DNA of 64,000 nucleotides from the NCBI GenBank assembly GCA_021018815.1, contig JAITYX010000053.1:2986001-3050000 (forward strand). Reading direction: 5' to 3'. The stretch is from Talinum fruticosum (lineage: Eukaryota > Streptophyta > Magnoliopsida > Caryophyllales > Talinaceae). A model generated the notes under the pieces. That model was given only the letters and a program-made list of their open reading frames with translations. It was not told where the DNA came from and made no database searches. A program made the translations under genes and the position numbers. Positions 11,000 to 21,828 of this stretch are shown here, piece by piece (position 1 is the first letter of the stretch; the number at the start of each line of letters is the position of its first letter).

Positions 11000-12075
11000 T
11001 TGGAGAACCCATTCCCATCCGGATCGATAAGCTTGACTGAACTTGTGGTAGTCATCTCCTTGATCAAATATGGTCCATACCAATTAGGACAAAACTTGCC
11101 CCTAGGATCATGGAGTGAGGCACGACTTTCCTTCATCACAAGGTCGCCCACCTAAATGCCCTTTGCTTGGACCTTCTTGTTGAAAGCTCATGATATATGT
11201 TTCTAACATCCTTGGATGTGATGTAAGGCTACTAGTCATCGTTCATCTAGAAATGCCAACTCTTTATACCTTACTTGATACCATTGATCTTCCGGGAGTT
11301 CACTTTCGGTTATTACCCTTTAATGATTGTATTTCCACCTCAATTGGCAGCATAGGTTCCATACCGTAAACCAAAGTATATGGCGTGGCACGGTTGGTGC
11401 ACGAATTGAAGATCGGTACCCTCAAAGAGTATAAAGGATATTTTTGCCACTCTTTTGTCTTTTCAGTCATTTTGCACAAGATATTGCGAATGGTTGGTTG
11501 GTAACCTCAACTACCCCATTTGTTTGCGAGCGATACGTAAATGATTGATGATGCTTGATTTTGTACTTTTGCATGGTTTGTTTCAAGTCTCCCTCAAATT
11601 GTGAACCGTTATCCGAAATCATCTCAAAAGGGACCTCATATCTACAAATGATGCTACTAATAAACTTGGACACTTGTTTTACCCCCATCTTGGAAAAGAA
11701 GTGGCTTCACTCACTTAGAAAAGTAATCTACTACTACCAAGATGTATCGATGACCGCTAAAGGCTTTTGGTTTGATTCACTCGATGATGTCGATTCCCCA
11801 AGTAAACAAAGGCCAAGGGAATGTGAGATTATGAAGCTCAGCTGGCGGCACGTGGTTAAGATTGGCAAACATCCGGAACTTTTTACAAGATCCATGGTCG
11901 TCCAATAGTAACCAAGTCGAAGGATATTCTTGGCAAGCATTTTTCCATTCCTGTGTGGCCCACATTCTCTATCATGAATTTCTTCCATAATTCGTTTTGC
12001 CTCCACCTTGAATTCCCTCGAACCGGAAGACTAGCTATTAAAGGTAATCCGAATATGCCTAGGGTCACTCATCTT
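11000..12075 (-). pseudogene. Gypsy integrase, broken
   Basis: The core is readable at 11688-11467: ISDNGSQFEGDL is the second catalytic-Asp region and YRSQTNGVVEVTNQ holds the catalytic Glu. The N-terminal zinc-binding segment is scattered over three frames around 12006-11770 (words such as HDRECGPHRNGKML). The C-terminal part at 11151-10985 reads GDLVMKESRASLHDPRGKF and NWYGPYLIKEM, the usual gypsy/Tat ending; no chromodomain is seen. The segments lie in different frames, so the enzyme is not made. Confidence 0.88.
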
Positions 12076-12289
12076 TAACCTTCCATGCCCCAATAGTTTG
12101 TGATATGATCAGATTGAAATTTCCATAAACCATTAAGTGCTTAGCGCTAGCTGCTAAAGCGGCCTTGACACCATAAATGTAGGCTTCATATTATGCAATA
12201 TTGTTTGTAGTGAAAAAGGTAAGCTTTACGAAGCAAAAGGAACATGTAACCCTTTAAGATCCACTAGTAGAATTCCAAGACCATTACCA

Positions 12290-12660
12290 TTTCTATTTGA
12301 GGCATCATCAAAATACATTTTCCAATGCGCAACCTCGATTTTATAGATATGCTCATCGAGAATTAATCTATAAATTCATCTTCAAACATAGGTGTCTCTG
12401 CTAGCTCATCTGCAATGGCTCTTCCCTTAATAGACTTTTGAGTAATGCAATGAATATCAAATTCAAAGAGTAGAGCATACCACCTAGCCAACCTTTCACT
12501 TTGAATTGGTTTCTCAAATAAATACTTGACCAGGTCCAATCTAGAAACCAGGTAAGCCGTGTGAGCTTGTAGGTAATGGTAGAGTTTTTCGATAGCATAA
12601 ACCAAAGAGATACAAGTATGCTCAAGTGGACAGTATTTCGTTTCATACTCTAAGAGCTTC
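12290..12660 (-). pseudogene. Gypsy RNase H, broken
   Basis: Reads as KLYHYLQAHTAYLVSRLDLVK, then KPIQSERLARWYALLFEFDI, followed near 12310 by YFDDASNRNGNGLGILL. In the family this last motif is normally DGAS, so Gly is replaced by Asp. Two overlapping frames with alternating similarity show a small insertion or deletion. It follows directly after reverse transcriptase on the - strand. Confidence 0.8.
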
Positions 12661-12899
12661 TTACTTAGGTAGTAGATGGCGACTTCTTTCTTAGTACCTT
12701 CTTAGTGTTGTGCTAAAAGAGCTCCCATGGCGATCTGTGTGACTGTCAAATAAAAGATTATTGGTTCACTAGGCTGGGAGGCATCAAGACAGAGCGAGTT
12801 GATAAGGTAACTTTTTAAAGATTCGAAAGCTTCTTGACATTCCTTATTCCATTATTTACATACTCCTTTCTTAAGAAGTCGAAAGATAGGCTCACACTT

Positions 12900-13620
12900 C
12901 ATGGTTAATTAAGATATAAACCGATTGATGATTTGGATCATCCTAGAAACTCATGAATTGATTTTTCGGTTGTGGGAGGGAGAGCTCCATGATTGGCTTG
13001 GTATTATCAGGATTCACTTCAATGCCTTTGTCTTTGACAACAAAACCCAGCAATTTCCCGAAGTAACACCAAATACGTACTTTTGTGGGTTTAACCTTAC
13101 CTTGAACTTCCCGATGCGATCAAAAATTTCGTAATGTCGTAACACGGCTTTCTCGTTCACGACTCTTCACAATCATATCATCAACATATACTTCAACAAT
13201 GTCATGCATTTGAGGCAATGCGAAACAATTTTTGGTGAAGTCTGTATTCAAATCTCCGAAGTCAACCCGCATCCTAATTCACCTATCTTTTCTGAACTAC
13301 CACAATGTTTGCGAGCCACTCCGGATGTTTCACGACTTCAAGAAATCCCGCATCTAATTGTTTTAGAATCTCTTATTTAACCTTAAGACTTATTTATGGT
13401 TTTATCCTTCGAAGCTTTTGTTGCTTTGGCTTGCTATTTGGGTGTAATGGTATATGGTGCTCAACAATCTCACATTCAATACCCGACATATCGGCATAAT
13501 ACCATGCAAAAACATCTACATATTCGGCGAGTAATGCAATGAATGACTCTTTTTCTTCTTCGAAAAGAGAAGACCCTATCTTGACCTCCTTGATATCTTA
13601 TCTAGTGCTTATGTTGATCG
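12900..13620 (-). pseudogene. Gypsy reverse transcriptase, broken
   Basis: The active-site motif YVDDMIVKS is at 13188-13162. Upstream come LDAGFLEVVKHPEWLAN (near 13360-13300) and RMRVDFGDLN (near 13270), a degraded version of the usual VRVDYRDLN region. Near 13600-13480 are the pre-RT words DIKEVKIGSSL and EYVDVFAWYYADMSGIE, characteristic of Tat/Ogre-type elements. The stretch between the N-terminal block and YVDD is shorter than in intact enzymes, and stops are present, so it is inactive. Confidence 0.87.
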
Positions 13621-14244
13621 TGGTGGGTGTTTCTACTAGAATGATGGAAGGTTTGCGTGCCTCATATGGATCATCTTTAGATAAGACTTCATGTTCGGAC
13701 ACAATATTTTGTATAAATGCATGATCATGTGATAGGAAGATTCTGAAATTTTTGGTGAGTATAAGTCTAGGATGGTGTGAAGAGAATCATGTTATCTATT
13801 GATAAAGAAGTTTGGTCCGTATCATAGCCATCCGACATTGGATGAGTATGGGAAGAAAATGTTATGGGAGTTTCCAAGGTGATTGGTTTTTCATTGGTTG
13901 GTGAATAATTTTTGGGTCTCCTTGTTGCTTGCCGATAATGAGACACGTGGGGTCAAAGATGTCTTCTTCCCATCCAGGAAAATGAAACATTTTATTGAGG
14001 ATACCATATTGAATACTCTCAATCCAATATGGGCACGACTCTTCCCATTTTTCGAAACAATCCAAGTTTTCACCACTTCTTCTTGTTGGATGTCTGTTGA
14101 AAAATATTTCCAAATCCGGAAGGGTTTGCCCGGTATGATTGTACCAAGGCTTAGAAAAACCACAAAATGGTTCAAACTCTCCCGGGTGTACAAACTAGTC
14201 ATTCAAAGTAGTTCATGATGCCTTCCTTATCTTAATTGCTTGGT

Positions 14245-14347
14245 TGGGTAAATAACCTAAACCGACTCGGTCTTTATTTTCCAATGTTGTGATGGGCTCA
14301 CGAATTTCTTTTCCTCCTTTCCTTAGTCCTTGTCCAAGAATATACCC
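14245..14347 (-). pseudogene. G-patch-like segment of the gypsy polyprotein
   Basis: The frame contains GYILGQGLRKGGKEIREPI then DRVGLGY. Glycines at the spacing GY..GQGLRK..G.EPI..DRVGLGY match the G-patch fold seen in some Tat/Ogre polyproteins ahead of the reverse transcriptase. G-patch domains generally bind RNA or activate helicases; the role in retrotransposons is not settled. The first residues of the open frame come from the end of the adjacent hAT insertion and are not part of the domain. Confidence 0.65.
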
Positions 14348-14397
14348 TATTTTTGTATCTATACCTCCCCTTTTGGAAATCTGTCGGAGGTTGCATA

Positions 14398-14986
14398 TAG
14401 GGGTGTGCGAAAAAACCAAAACCGAAAAACCAATCTAAAAACTAAAAAATTGATTCAAAAATTTGGTTAACAAAATAAATTTTTAAAGAAAATCAGTTTG
14501 GTTAACCAAATCGGAATTTTTTTCGGTTCATGGATCGATTAAGAATCAAAATTTGGAAAATTTCGGTCAATCTACAATTAACTAAACCGATTTTTTTTTT
14601 AATTCATAGGTATATAAGCCAAAAATTGTTTAATGGGATTGAAAAAATTATGTTTTACTGGCCAAAAATTTCTCTTTGTTGTATTTTACTTTTTAGGATA
14701 GAAACTTGTGTTTTGTTGTATTTTACTTTTTAAAGAAAATTATGTTTTACTGTCCAAAAATTTCAAGTAACGGTTAACCGTAAAATCAAACCGAAAAATC
14801 GGTTAACCGAACCTTTCGGTTTGGTTAAGGATCGAGATTTTGCATATACGCAAATTCGACTAACCGAAACTTCGGTTAACCGAAAAAATTGGATCGGTTA
14901 CAGATCAGATTTTTAACCATCCGAAAGTTCGGTTAACTGAAAATTGGTTAACCGAGAGTGCGGCGAACCGGTTTTGCGCACCCTTA
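14398..14986. mobile_element. Small non-autonomous hAT-like element (589 bp)
   Basis: Ends are TAGGGGTGTGCG and CGCACCCTTA, with flanks GTTGCATA (14390-14397) and GTTGCATG (14987-14994), a 7-of-8 match to a hAT-type 8-bp duplication. The interior has many CGGTTAACCG and TTTCGGTT words, as in the element at 7187-8218, so both belong to one family. It is inserted in gypsy pol just before the G-patch-like segment. Confidence 0.83.
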
Positions 14987-14994
14987 GTTGCATG

Positions 14995-15689
14995 GGATGA
15001 TTCTTCACATGGATTGGGTAGTGGTTGACTTTCAAGGGATAAGCTCATTTGAGATCATTATTAAGGTGTGTTTGTAATTTCATATAAGAGGCGTATGAGA
15101 TTAAAGGGAAATTCCAACATGTGGAGACCTTTTAAAAACAAGGTAGGCAATCATTTGAAAAAGTTATAAAAGTGATTTTTTAAAAACATTTCCTCATAAT
15201 CCCAAATTTTATATTCCGTCTTCGATGTTGTTATCCTTTAAGGATTCCTTTAAACCTTAATTTTGCGCTACTCGTAAAAATTATTGTCAGAATAGAACCA
15301 AATATATATATATATATATGTTTGGACTGAACCCAAAGGTTGCCTACGTACCTCCAATGTGTGCAAGGTGTTTTGGTTTTGGAAAAACGATATGTTCAAA
15401 ATATGTGCAAAAAAGGAGAATCGAGTCCTTAAGAAGTTATTTTTCCCTCTCTCTTTTGTTTGTTTGATTTTTTTGTTAGATAGGCGGACTCATAATGGGT
15501 TGCCCACGTGCCTCCGCCTGTATTGGCATAAGTCTTTCACATAATGGAAGTGGGATACATACAACTTATGCAAAAAGGAAAATTATACAGGCGGGGATCG
15601 GACTTCATGTAGTTATTACAAATAATGAGTACATTCATTAATTGAATTAACCGCACGAGAATAAAGACTAGTAAATAAAAACATCTACT
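14995..15689 (-). other. Non-coding part of the gypsy element, with LTR/leader-like words
   Basis: No domain is readable. Two similar words, GGTTGCCTACGTACCTCC near 15340 and GGTTGCCCACGTGCCTCC near 15500, each follow a (TA)n or T-rich run. I recall such words from non-coding parts of Tat-type elements, but cannot confirm this here. It lies between a gag-like segment and the hAT/G-patch region. Confidence 0.4.
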
Positions 15690-16700
15690 AATGATTCACT
15701 CGACCAATGGAGTCAAAATGAGGTCCCTCATTATCCTTGAACTTCTTTTTCCATCTCACGGGATTCCGGGCATTTGTTAAAAGTGTGATCGTGCAGCATA
15801 TGATACCCACAAAATTTCGATGAATTAGACCCATAAGGTAGATTAGGTGTGACCTTTGGTCCAAGAGGATCTAAGAAAGCCTTCTCCTACAATACGTAAA
15901 AGCACGACTCTAAGGGCCATGGATCAAATTTGTGCAAGGACTACGACGTTTTTGGAAGATGGTGTAGGTTGGGTGAGAATGGGAGCTTGTTGACTAAGTG
16001 CATTTTGAAGAGGCCTCCCACTCATAAGGGCTACATCTAACAAATATCCGTCGTCCTCCATCTCTAAAAGATGGCGATATAGCTTCCTAGACATCACATT
16101 ATAAAATGGTTTTGAAGGCCCCGCAATACCAAATAAATGGATTATCGCTCGGAGGGTGGATTCACGACCTTGTTGTGATGGACTTTCCAACAAGAAGCAT
16201 AATGTAAGAATGTCTTCACGTACCACCGATAAGTGACATGTAATTTATACTTATCTAGATCCGACTCATATTCAATGGATGCCCAATCGATGAAAGCGAG
16301 TGCACAAATTTCCCCATGCACTATGAGCTTCATGACTGACTTTATAAAACCATCGAAGCCTTCTAAACTCCTGTCAAAAAGTGTTGGATAAAACTCTTTA
16401 GTTAATCCCATAGTGTGCATCATTTGTACGTAATGCTACAAGTGTACTTCAGCATCGCTCGAACCATCATACCTTCTAAATTATGGGTTAACGAAGTCAT
16501 AAGGAAGTCGGATCCCTAAAAGAGAATGAGTTTCGAGTATGAATTGCCTTACAAACTAGATACTTGGCACTCACCTCTCTATTGTAATTAGTTCGAATTG
16601 CACACAAGGAACTACCATCCACAATAGGAAAAGGTTCGAGTGTCTACAAAAATAGCATTGATCATGAACCCATTTAGACGATGACTCAACTCCTCATCCA
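15690..16700 (-). pseudogene. Gag-like segment lying downstream of protease
   Basis: Reading on the - strand, FRRYDGSSDAEVHL, YVQMMHTMGLTKEFYPTLFD and SRKLYRHLLEM are gag-type words of Tat elements. CGYHMLHDHTFNKC at 15811-15770 has the C-x2-H-x4-H-x4-C-like spacing found at the end of Tat gag. Normal order is gag then protease, but here the protease-like region (17290-16740) comes first. Either two related elements have been joined, or an internal rearrangement has occurred. Stops occur throughout. Confidence 0.6.
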
Positions 16701-16739
16701 ATTGTAAAACTTACTGGTAGAAGTGATGGAGAGTATCTT

Positions 16740-17290
16740 GGGGTCTTCGTTAAGGGTAACAACCCCGAAATTTGTAAGGAAACGAACTCTCCGATGGAGC
16801 ATGGAGGTAATTGCACCCACCTTGTGTAACCACGGCCTTCCTAAAAGTAGGTTAAATTAGGCAGGGATGTCTAGGACTAAAAATTCAACCTCTTCCATGA
16901 TTGGCCCGAGTTCGACCGGCATCTTAACGGCTCCCAAAACCTCTCTTTTGAATTGTCATATGACTTGACAATCTGGCTAGATGCTTCCAAATGTTCACGT
17001 GAAAACCCTAATTTTTGCAAAACTCAAAATGGACATACATTGATTGCTGATCCATTATCAATGAGCACCCTAGGTACCTTGAAATCATTGCATTCCACTA
17101 TTATATGTAAGGAGCTATTGTGTTTTGACTCTTCTAGAATATCGAGTCCGTGAACAGTAACCACTCTAGACGGGTTATGGAATAAACCTACTATTTCATC
17201 TGGGGAAATATTAAGATTGATAGAGACTTCATTCAAATGGTTCAACATTGCAACTCTATGACATTGGGATGTCATCAATAATCTTCAAAT
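16740..17290 (-). pseudogene. Gypsy aspartic protease region, broken
   Basis: The frame at 17278-17024 reads SLHIIVECNDFKVPRVLIDN then GSAINVCPF. LIDNGSAINV is the family's form of the aspartic protease active site (D-x-G with Asn between, as common in Tat elements). Further on, near 16880-16760, LLLGRPWLHKVGAITSMLH matches the region downstream of the active site. The protease would cut the gag-pol polyprotein. A frameshift separates the two parts. Confidence 0.82.
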
Positions 17291-17668
17291 AGATACATTG
17301 GCAAGTGGTTTCTTTCATCCTCTTAATAACATCACCAACCGGGTCTTGAGTAGACATTGGTTCTTTTCCCTTCTCCTTTCTTTGCAAGGCGACCAATAGA
17401 TTATCATCTTCAAGGTGTGGAGGTTTGAAATGTCTTCCTGCCCTAGTTAAGTGAGAAATTACTTAAATCTTGGAGACAAATGAGTTCGATCATTTATTGT
17501 GGGATGGTGAAAGAACCCAGTTGATTATCCCTCTCAATAGCAGCCATGATAGATGCATCTTCTTCCTCTTTTTCATGATCACACATTAGGAAACCTCCAT
17601 TGTACTCAAGATGACCACATAACTGATTGAAGGGATCACTAGGAGACAATTGAGTCTTGATAGGTTTC
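17291..17668 (-). pseudogene. Gypsy gag-protease linker remnant
   Basis: No firm domain is visible, but short frames such as EEEDASIMAAIERDNQLGSF continue the gypsy reading direction up to the copia LTR insertion. It presumably once joined the fragment at 19112-19197. Assigned by position only. Confidence 0.45.
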
Positions 17669-17673
17669 AGAGC

Positions 17674-19106
17674 TGAAGACTTAGGTATAACTCTCTATCT
17701 CTCTATAGTTTTAATTCTAAGTCATTCTAAGCTTTTAAGAAACTCATATCTAAGTTTTTATTATTTTCTAACCCATTCAAAAACCATTTATCAAGCATAA
17801 CACTCTTAACCAGGTTTCGACTCACTCATAAATAACTTAGAACAATGTCATGAGGAAATAATTTCACAAACACTTTAAATTCTCGAGTACTAACTTAGTG
17901 TTCAAACCGAAAATGAATTACGGCTTTAATTCTACTTTCTAAGTTATCTTATTTAATGAAATTATTTACTTAATCAAATTTATGTATTCTGATTCTTTAT
18001 TCTTACTAACTTGATTATTTTAAGGATTGACTCAAGATGGAATTTGAACCTAATTAATATTAGACTCAAAAAATTCCATTCTTTTAGGTCGAAGATAACT
18101 AAGTGCTTAATTACTTTGAATTAATTATTATCTTTGTCTAATCTTAGACCAAAGTATTTTTATACTTTGAGTACCACTTTGATTTTCTTTTGCATGTTGA
18201 TTAAAGAAGTTTAATCTGAATTTGAAAAGTAAAAGCAAGCGGTTTCTAGTTGTTAAACACCAGCAGACGTAAATCAGCCATTTCTAGACATGGCTCGGAC
18301 ACCGTGTCGTGGTTGTTTGTTTCCAAATTCGGTAAACTTCAACTTTGTGTCCAACGGTTGTTTCCACCCCAGAATTCAGTCACAACCAGAGGGATGGACC
18401 ACTTTTTGAGCCAAGGACCACCATTCAACGTTTATATTACAACGGATCCTTCTTTGAGTGATTCGGATCGGCCGTTACAACGGCTTATTGAAGCTCACCA
18501 GTCCGGAACAAGTCACAACGGATAATCTGCCCTGCTATGTATAAATAGAAGCTACTCTAGAAGACTTGAAGATTGTTGAACACATTGCTTAATACTTAGT
18601 GCATACTTACTCAATCTTCGACTTACAGCTCCAATTCCGTAATTCTTACTTTCCGAGTTGTAAAGGAAAGTCTTGTAAACACTTCTACTCTTTCTACTTT
18701 CTTCTAAGTCCCTTGACTGAGTTGTAAGGGTTAACTCAGCTCGGTTGTCCCTAACTATAAAGGGTATCTCGGTTAAGAAGTACTAGATTAGATAAGGGAA
18801 TTTCGAGTCTAGAAAAACTTATAATTGAATTGTCTAAGGGATCAATTCTATAAAGACTTAGTCATTATATTTTATGAATTCAAAATAGTGGATTTGACTT
18901 GGTGCTTGGATTAGCACTATCCATGGTTTTCTGCCCCAGGAAAGTTTTCACGTATTTCTCTGTGTACTACACTTTCGAGTTCATTTTAGATTCGAATTAT
19001 TTTCTAAGTCTGTTTAGTGCCAAATAGTTTTTATTTTCTTTAAAATCTTCCATCACCCTATTCACCCCCTCTACAATGACTTAGTCTCTACAGGAGCAAA
19101 CCTTCA
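17674..19106 (+). mobile_element. Solo LTR of the Sirevirus-type family (1433 bp)
   Basis: Starts TGAAGACTTAGG and ends GCAAACCTTCA. Flanked by the exact 5-bp duplication AGAGC at 17669-17673 and 19107-19111. TATAAATAG lies at 18540-18548, 866 bases in. No internal region or second LTR is present, so the element has been reduced by LTR-LTR recombination. It is inserted in the gag-pol region of the Tat-type element. Confidence 0.95.
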
Positions 19107-19111
19107 AGAGC

Positions 19112-19197
19112 AACTCTTGAAGTGGTGGAATAGTCCACAACCAACACTTTTGAATCCAAAGTGAGGGGTACTTCCCACATCTTGGGTAGTGTGAGAG
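19112..19197 (-). pseudogene. Short piece of the gypsy element between two insertions
   Basis: Only 86 bases separate the solo LTR from the CACTA element. By position it is target DNA of both insertions, namely the Tat-type element read on the - strand. It is too short to assign by similarity. Confidence 0.5.
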
Positions 19198-19513
19198 CAC
19201 TACTATAGGAACCACTTTTAACGACAGGTTTATAATGATGGTTAAAAGGATAAACCATCATGAAAAATGGACTGGTGGTATTTTTGTAAAAATATAGTTT
19301 TTAATGTATATATGACAATAGTTCAATATAAAAACCGTCATCTAAAGTTTCTATTGAACCTTAGACCATGGTTCTTTTAGTGAACCGTCGTCATAGCCGT
19401 ATCTATGATGACGGTTCAGTAAAAGAACCATAGTCTAAGAACTTTAGACGATAGTTCTTGGTAATGAACAAGTAGTCTAAAGTTCTACACAAGAAACCCT
19501 CGGCCAATGTCGA

Positions 19514-19860
19514 GTGTCACTTTTTTCACTCTCAGTCCCATACTCTCTCTCTCTCTTCGGTTGCTCTTCTCTCCATAGTTCCGGTGGTTTCGTTGGCTTC
19601 CCACTCATTCTTTCTGCGGTTTCCAGTCATGGTTGCACTCCCCCTCCCCCACTCACTCTCTCCTCATTACCGGTTGTGGCTGCACCACTCTCTCACTAAC
19701 TTCTTTTTCCGACCTCACTCTCTCCGTGTGGCTGCAACTCTCTTGCCGATTCACCCTCACCGACCTCACTCTCTTCGCGTGACTCGCACCTCTCTCGCCG
19801 ACTTCTCTTTCCGGGCACCACCAGGTTTGTCTCTTTCTCTTCATCTTTATCATTTTGCCC
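19514..19860. other. CT-rich leader-like region in the CACTA element
   Basis: Short Ser/Leu-rich frames on the + strand are low-complexity. The position, between the subterminal repeats and the first coding exon, fits a promoter and untranslated leader. No TATA box is convincing. Confidence 0.35.
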
Positions 19861-20293
19861 TGAATTCCATTGCGGGTTTTTAATTCTGTTATTGTTTGCA
19901 TTGTCATTTTCAGCATTTTCATGAAACTCTAAAGTGTGAATAGTGCTTTCCAATTTTAGATCTAAACTCGAAAGTGTAATTTAGGAGTCTTATATTTTGC
20001 GGTGTTTTAGAGAAAATTTGTAGATTAATCTTATATTTCAGGAATGTGAATGGATAGAATATGAAAATAAGAGAAGGGACAAAAACAGCCAAAATTGAGG
20101 AATCGAGGTTTTGGGCAGCTAGCACGGGTCGTGTCGGACTACACAGCTTAGCCCGTGTTGGCTGCCGCCCGACCCAATTTCTGTGTTTCCGTCCGAAAAT
20201 TATTGTAGATGTTTTTTATCAAGAGTTGTATAATTGCTTGCAGTATAAAATTGATTCTTCCAAAAGTTAAAAAAATCGAGGGGGCGAACTATA

Positions 20294-20830
20294 ATGAACA
20301 CGGAGAAGTTGGTTCGAAGTAGAGACGATCCAACTCTCCTTACACGGGTCGATTTTGATAGGCACGGAAATGTTGTAGGTGATCATAAAGCTCCCTTTAT
20401 GAGCTACTTTGGTGCGGTAACCTGCTCACACGCGAATATCAACTAGAGAAAATGGGCTGACGTCCCTAATTCCATTAAGGACAAGTTTTGGAATGTTATT
20501 AAGGTAAATGAACTACATCTCAACTTAGTATTGCAACTTATATTATAAATGGTTAATATATATGTACTAATGAATATTGTTCTTGTGTTTCGAGTACGTT
20601 CAACTTGAACGTTAATGAATCCGAGATCTCTTCGTGAAATACAAAACCCTCATGTCAGCAGACGAAAAATTTTAGAGACTTCAAATATCGCATTGCCGTT
20701 ATATGGGTCTACAAAATAAGGTAGGTAGACCCTGGGAGGTCTACAATTGCATCACCAAGGAGGACTGGAGATCTTTTGAATCGCATGCCGCCTCTCCGGA
20801 ATACATGGTAATTTCATTACTTTGATGCCC
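20294..20830 (+). pseudogene. CACTA transposase, N-terminal exons (Transposase_24-like)
   Basis: From ATG 20294 the first exon reads DFDRHGNVVGDHKAPFMSYF, then after a stop RKWADVPNSIKDKFWNVIK, and ends at a GT donor after 20503. Tryptophan-rich words of the form W.dVp..iKdkfW are typical of plant En/Spm-type transposase family Transposase_24. A second exon (about 20590-20805) continues with SLREIQNPHVS and TKEDWRSFESHAASPEYM in shifted frames. The in-frame TAG in exon 1 and frame changes in exon 2 break it. It would bind or cut the element's ends in an intact copy. Confidence 0.7.
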
Positions 20831-21365
20831 TTTTTTATACTAAATCGTCAAATGATTGTGTAAAAATTCATGGGTAGCTCTAAGGAGAAAATAGAGGGTT
20901 TGAATAGTATGCAACTTCATTCAATATTTATAGACAATCTCATATGAAAATAGTGTGATGTTGTTTTTTTGTAAATGTAAGTGGTGAGATGTACTTGAGA
21001 AGGGCGGATCTAGAGGACAATGAGAGGGGAATTGTCTTATAAACCGATATTTTTGTTGTCGAATTCATATAAAAAGGAAAAAATTGTCGGTGATGTATTG
21101 TTAAACCTCGTTTTTGTTGGTTTTTAAGGCATTATTTAACCCAATTCCGAGATGATTTCAATGATATTTATTTAGTTTTGGGTTAGATTTTGCTCATTTT
21201 CTCTTTATCGTCACCTAAGCTCGTAAATCTCTTTATTAAAGGTTTTTGGCTTAAATTTGAGAGATTCGAGGTGAATTTGATGCAAAGCGATGAAAAGCGA
21301 TGTAGATGAGAGATTCGGACCCAAGAGGAGGCAAGAAAGAAGCCTAAAACACATCAAGAGAAGTC

Positions 21366-21565
21366 GCACGACCCCTTGTGCGAAGCTGCACAGCCGTGCG
21401 GATCATCGGCGAAAGCCCCGAAGTGAAGGAATGACGCACGGCCCCGTCTACGCATTCCGCACGGTCGTGCGGAAGTTACAGAAATTGAAGTCGTGCACGA
21501 TACCCCGTGCGAGACCCGCACGGCCGTGCGAAACCGCCATAAACTTGCACGCTGCACCCGTGCGA
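21366..21565. repeat. Cluster of GCACGG/CCGTGC palindromic words
   Basis: Within 200 bases the words GCACGGCCGTGCG, GCACGGTCGTGCGG, GCACAGCCGTGCGG and several half-forms recur with 40-60 bp spacing. The ORFs on both strands here arise from the repeats. Similar GC-rich palindrome clusters are known in LTRs of some plant gypsy elements; function unknown. Confidence 0.75.
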
Positions 21566-21828
21566 CTACTGTTTCGGCGATTATTTAAGTTTCCTAATTG
21601 TATTTGTTGGAGGATTCTATTCCATAATTTAGAGATTTAGCTAGGGTTTTCGAGAGGAGCTCGAGAGGAGACTCAAGAACACACATTATTGTTCATCTAC
21701 TTCAAGTTTTTATAATTGAATCGCATCAAGTTTTTCATTCGTTAATCGTAATTTCTTCTCTTTATCTTTTCTTCACAATTTCTCTTCGTTTCTCTATGGC
21801 TATTTTCCCAATCTTTGTCAATTATTTA

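Larger units (their letters stand above)
10890..17668 (-). mobile_element. Tat/Ogre-type Ty3/gypsy element, protease-to-integrase part
   Basis: On the - strand, protease words lie near 17280-16740, a G-patch-like segment near 14347-14245, reverse transcriptase near 13620-12900, RNase H near 12660-12290 and integrase near 12075-11000. Protease to RT to RNase H to integrase is the Ty3/gypsy order. A G-patch-like segment ahead of reverse transcriptase, together with the integrase end and LLLGRPWLHKVGAI-type protease region, points to the Tat/Ogre branch. Its gag continues far to the right (27354-27486 and 29663-30798) beyond later insertions. Stops and shifts are frequent. No 3' LTR could be recognised to the left. 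Confidence 0.85.

Noticed and set aside
21290..21640. A 116-codon basic frame
   Set aside because: It spans the GCACGG palindrome cluster of a gypsy-type LTR and has no similarity to a protein family I know.
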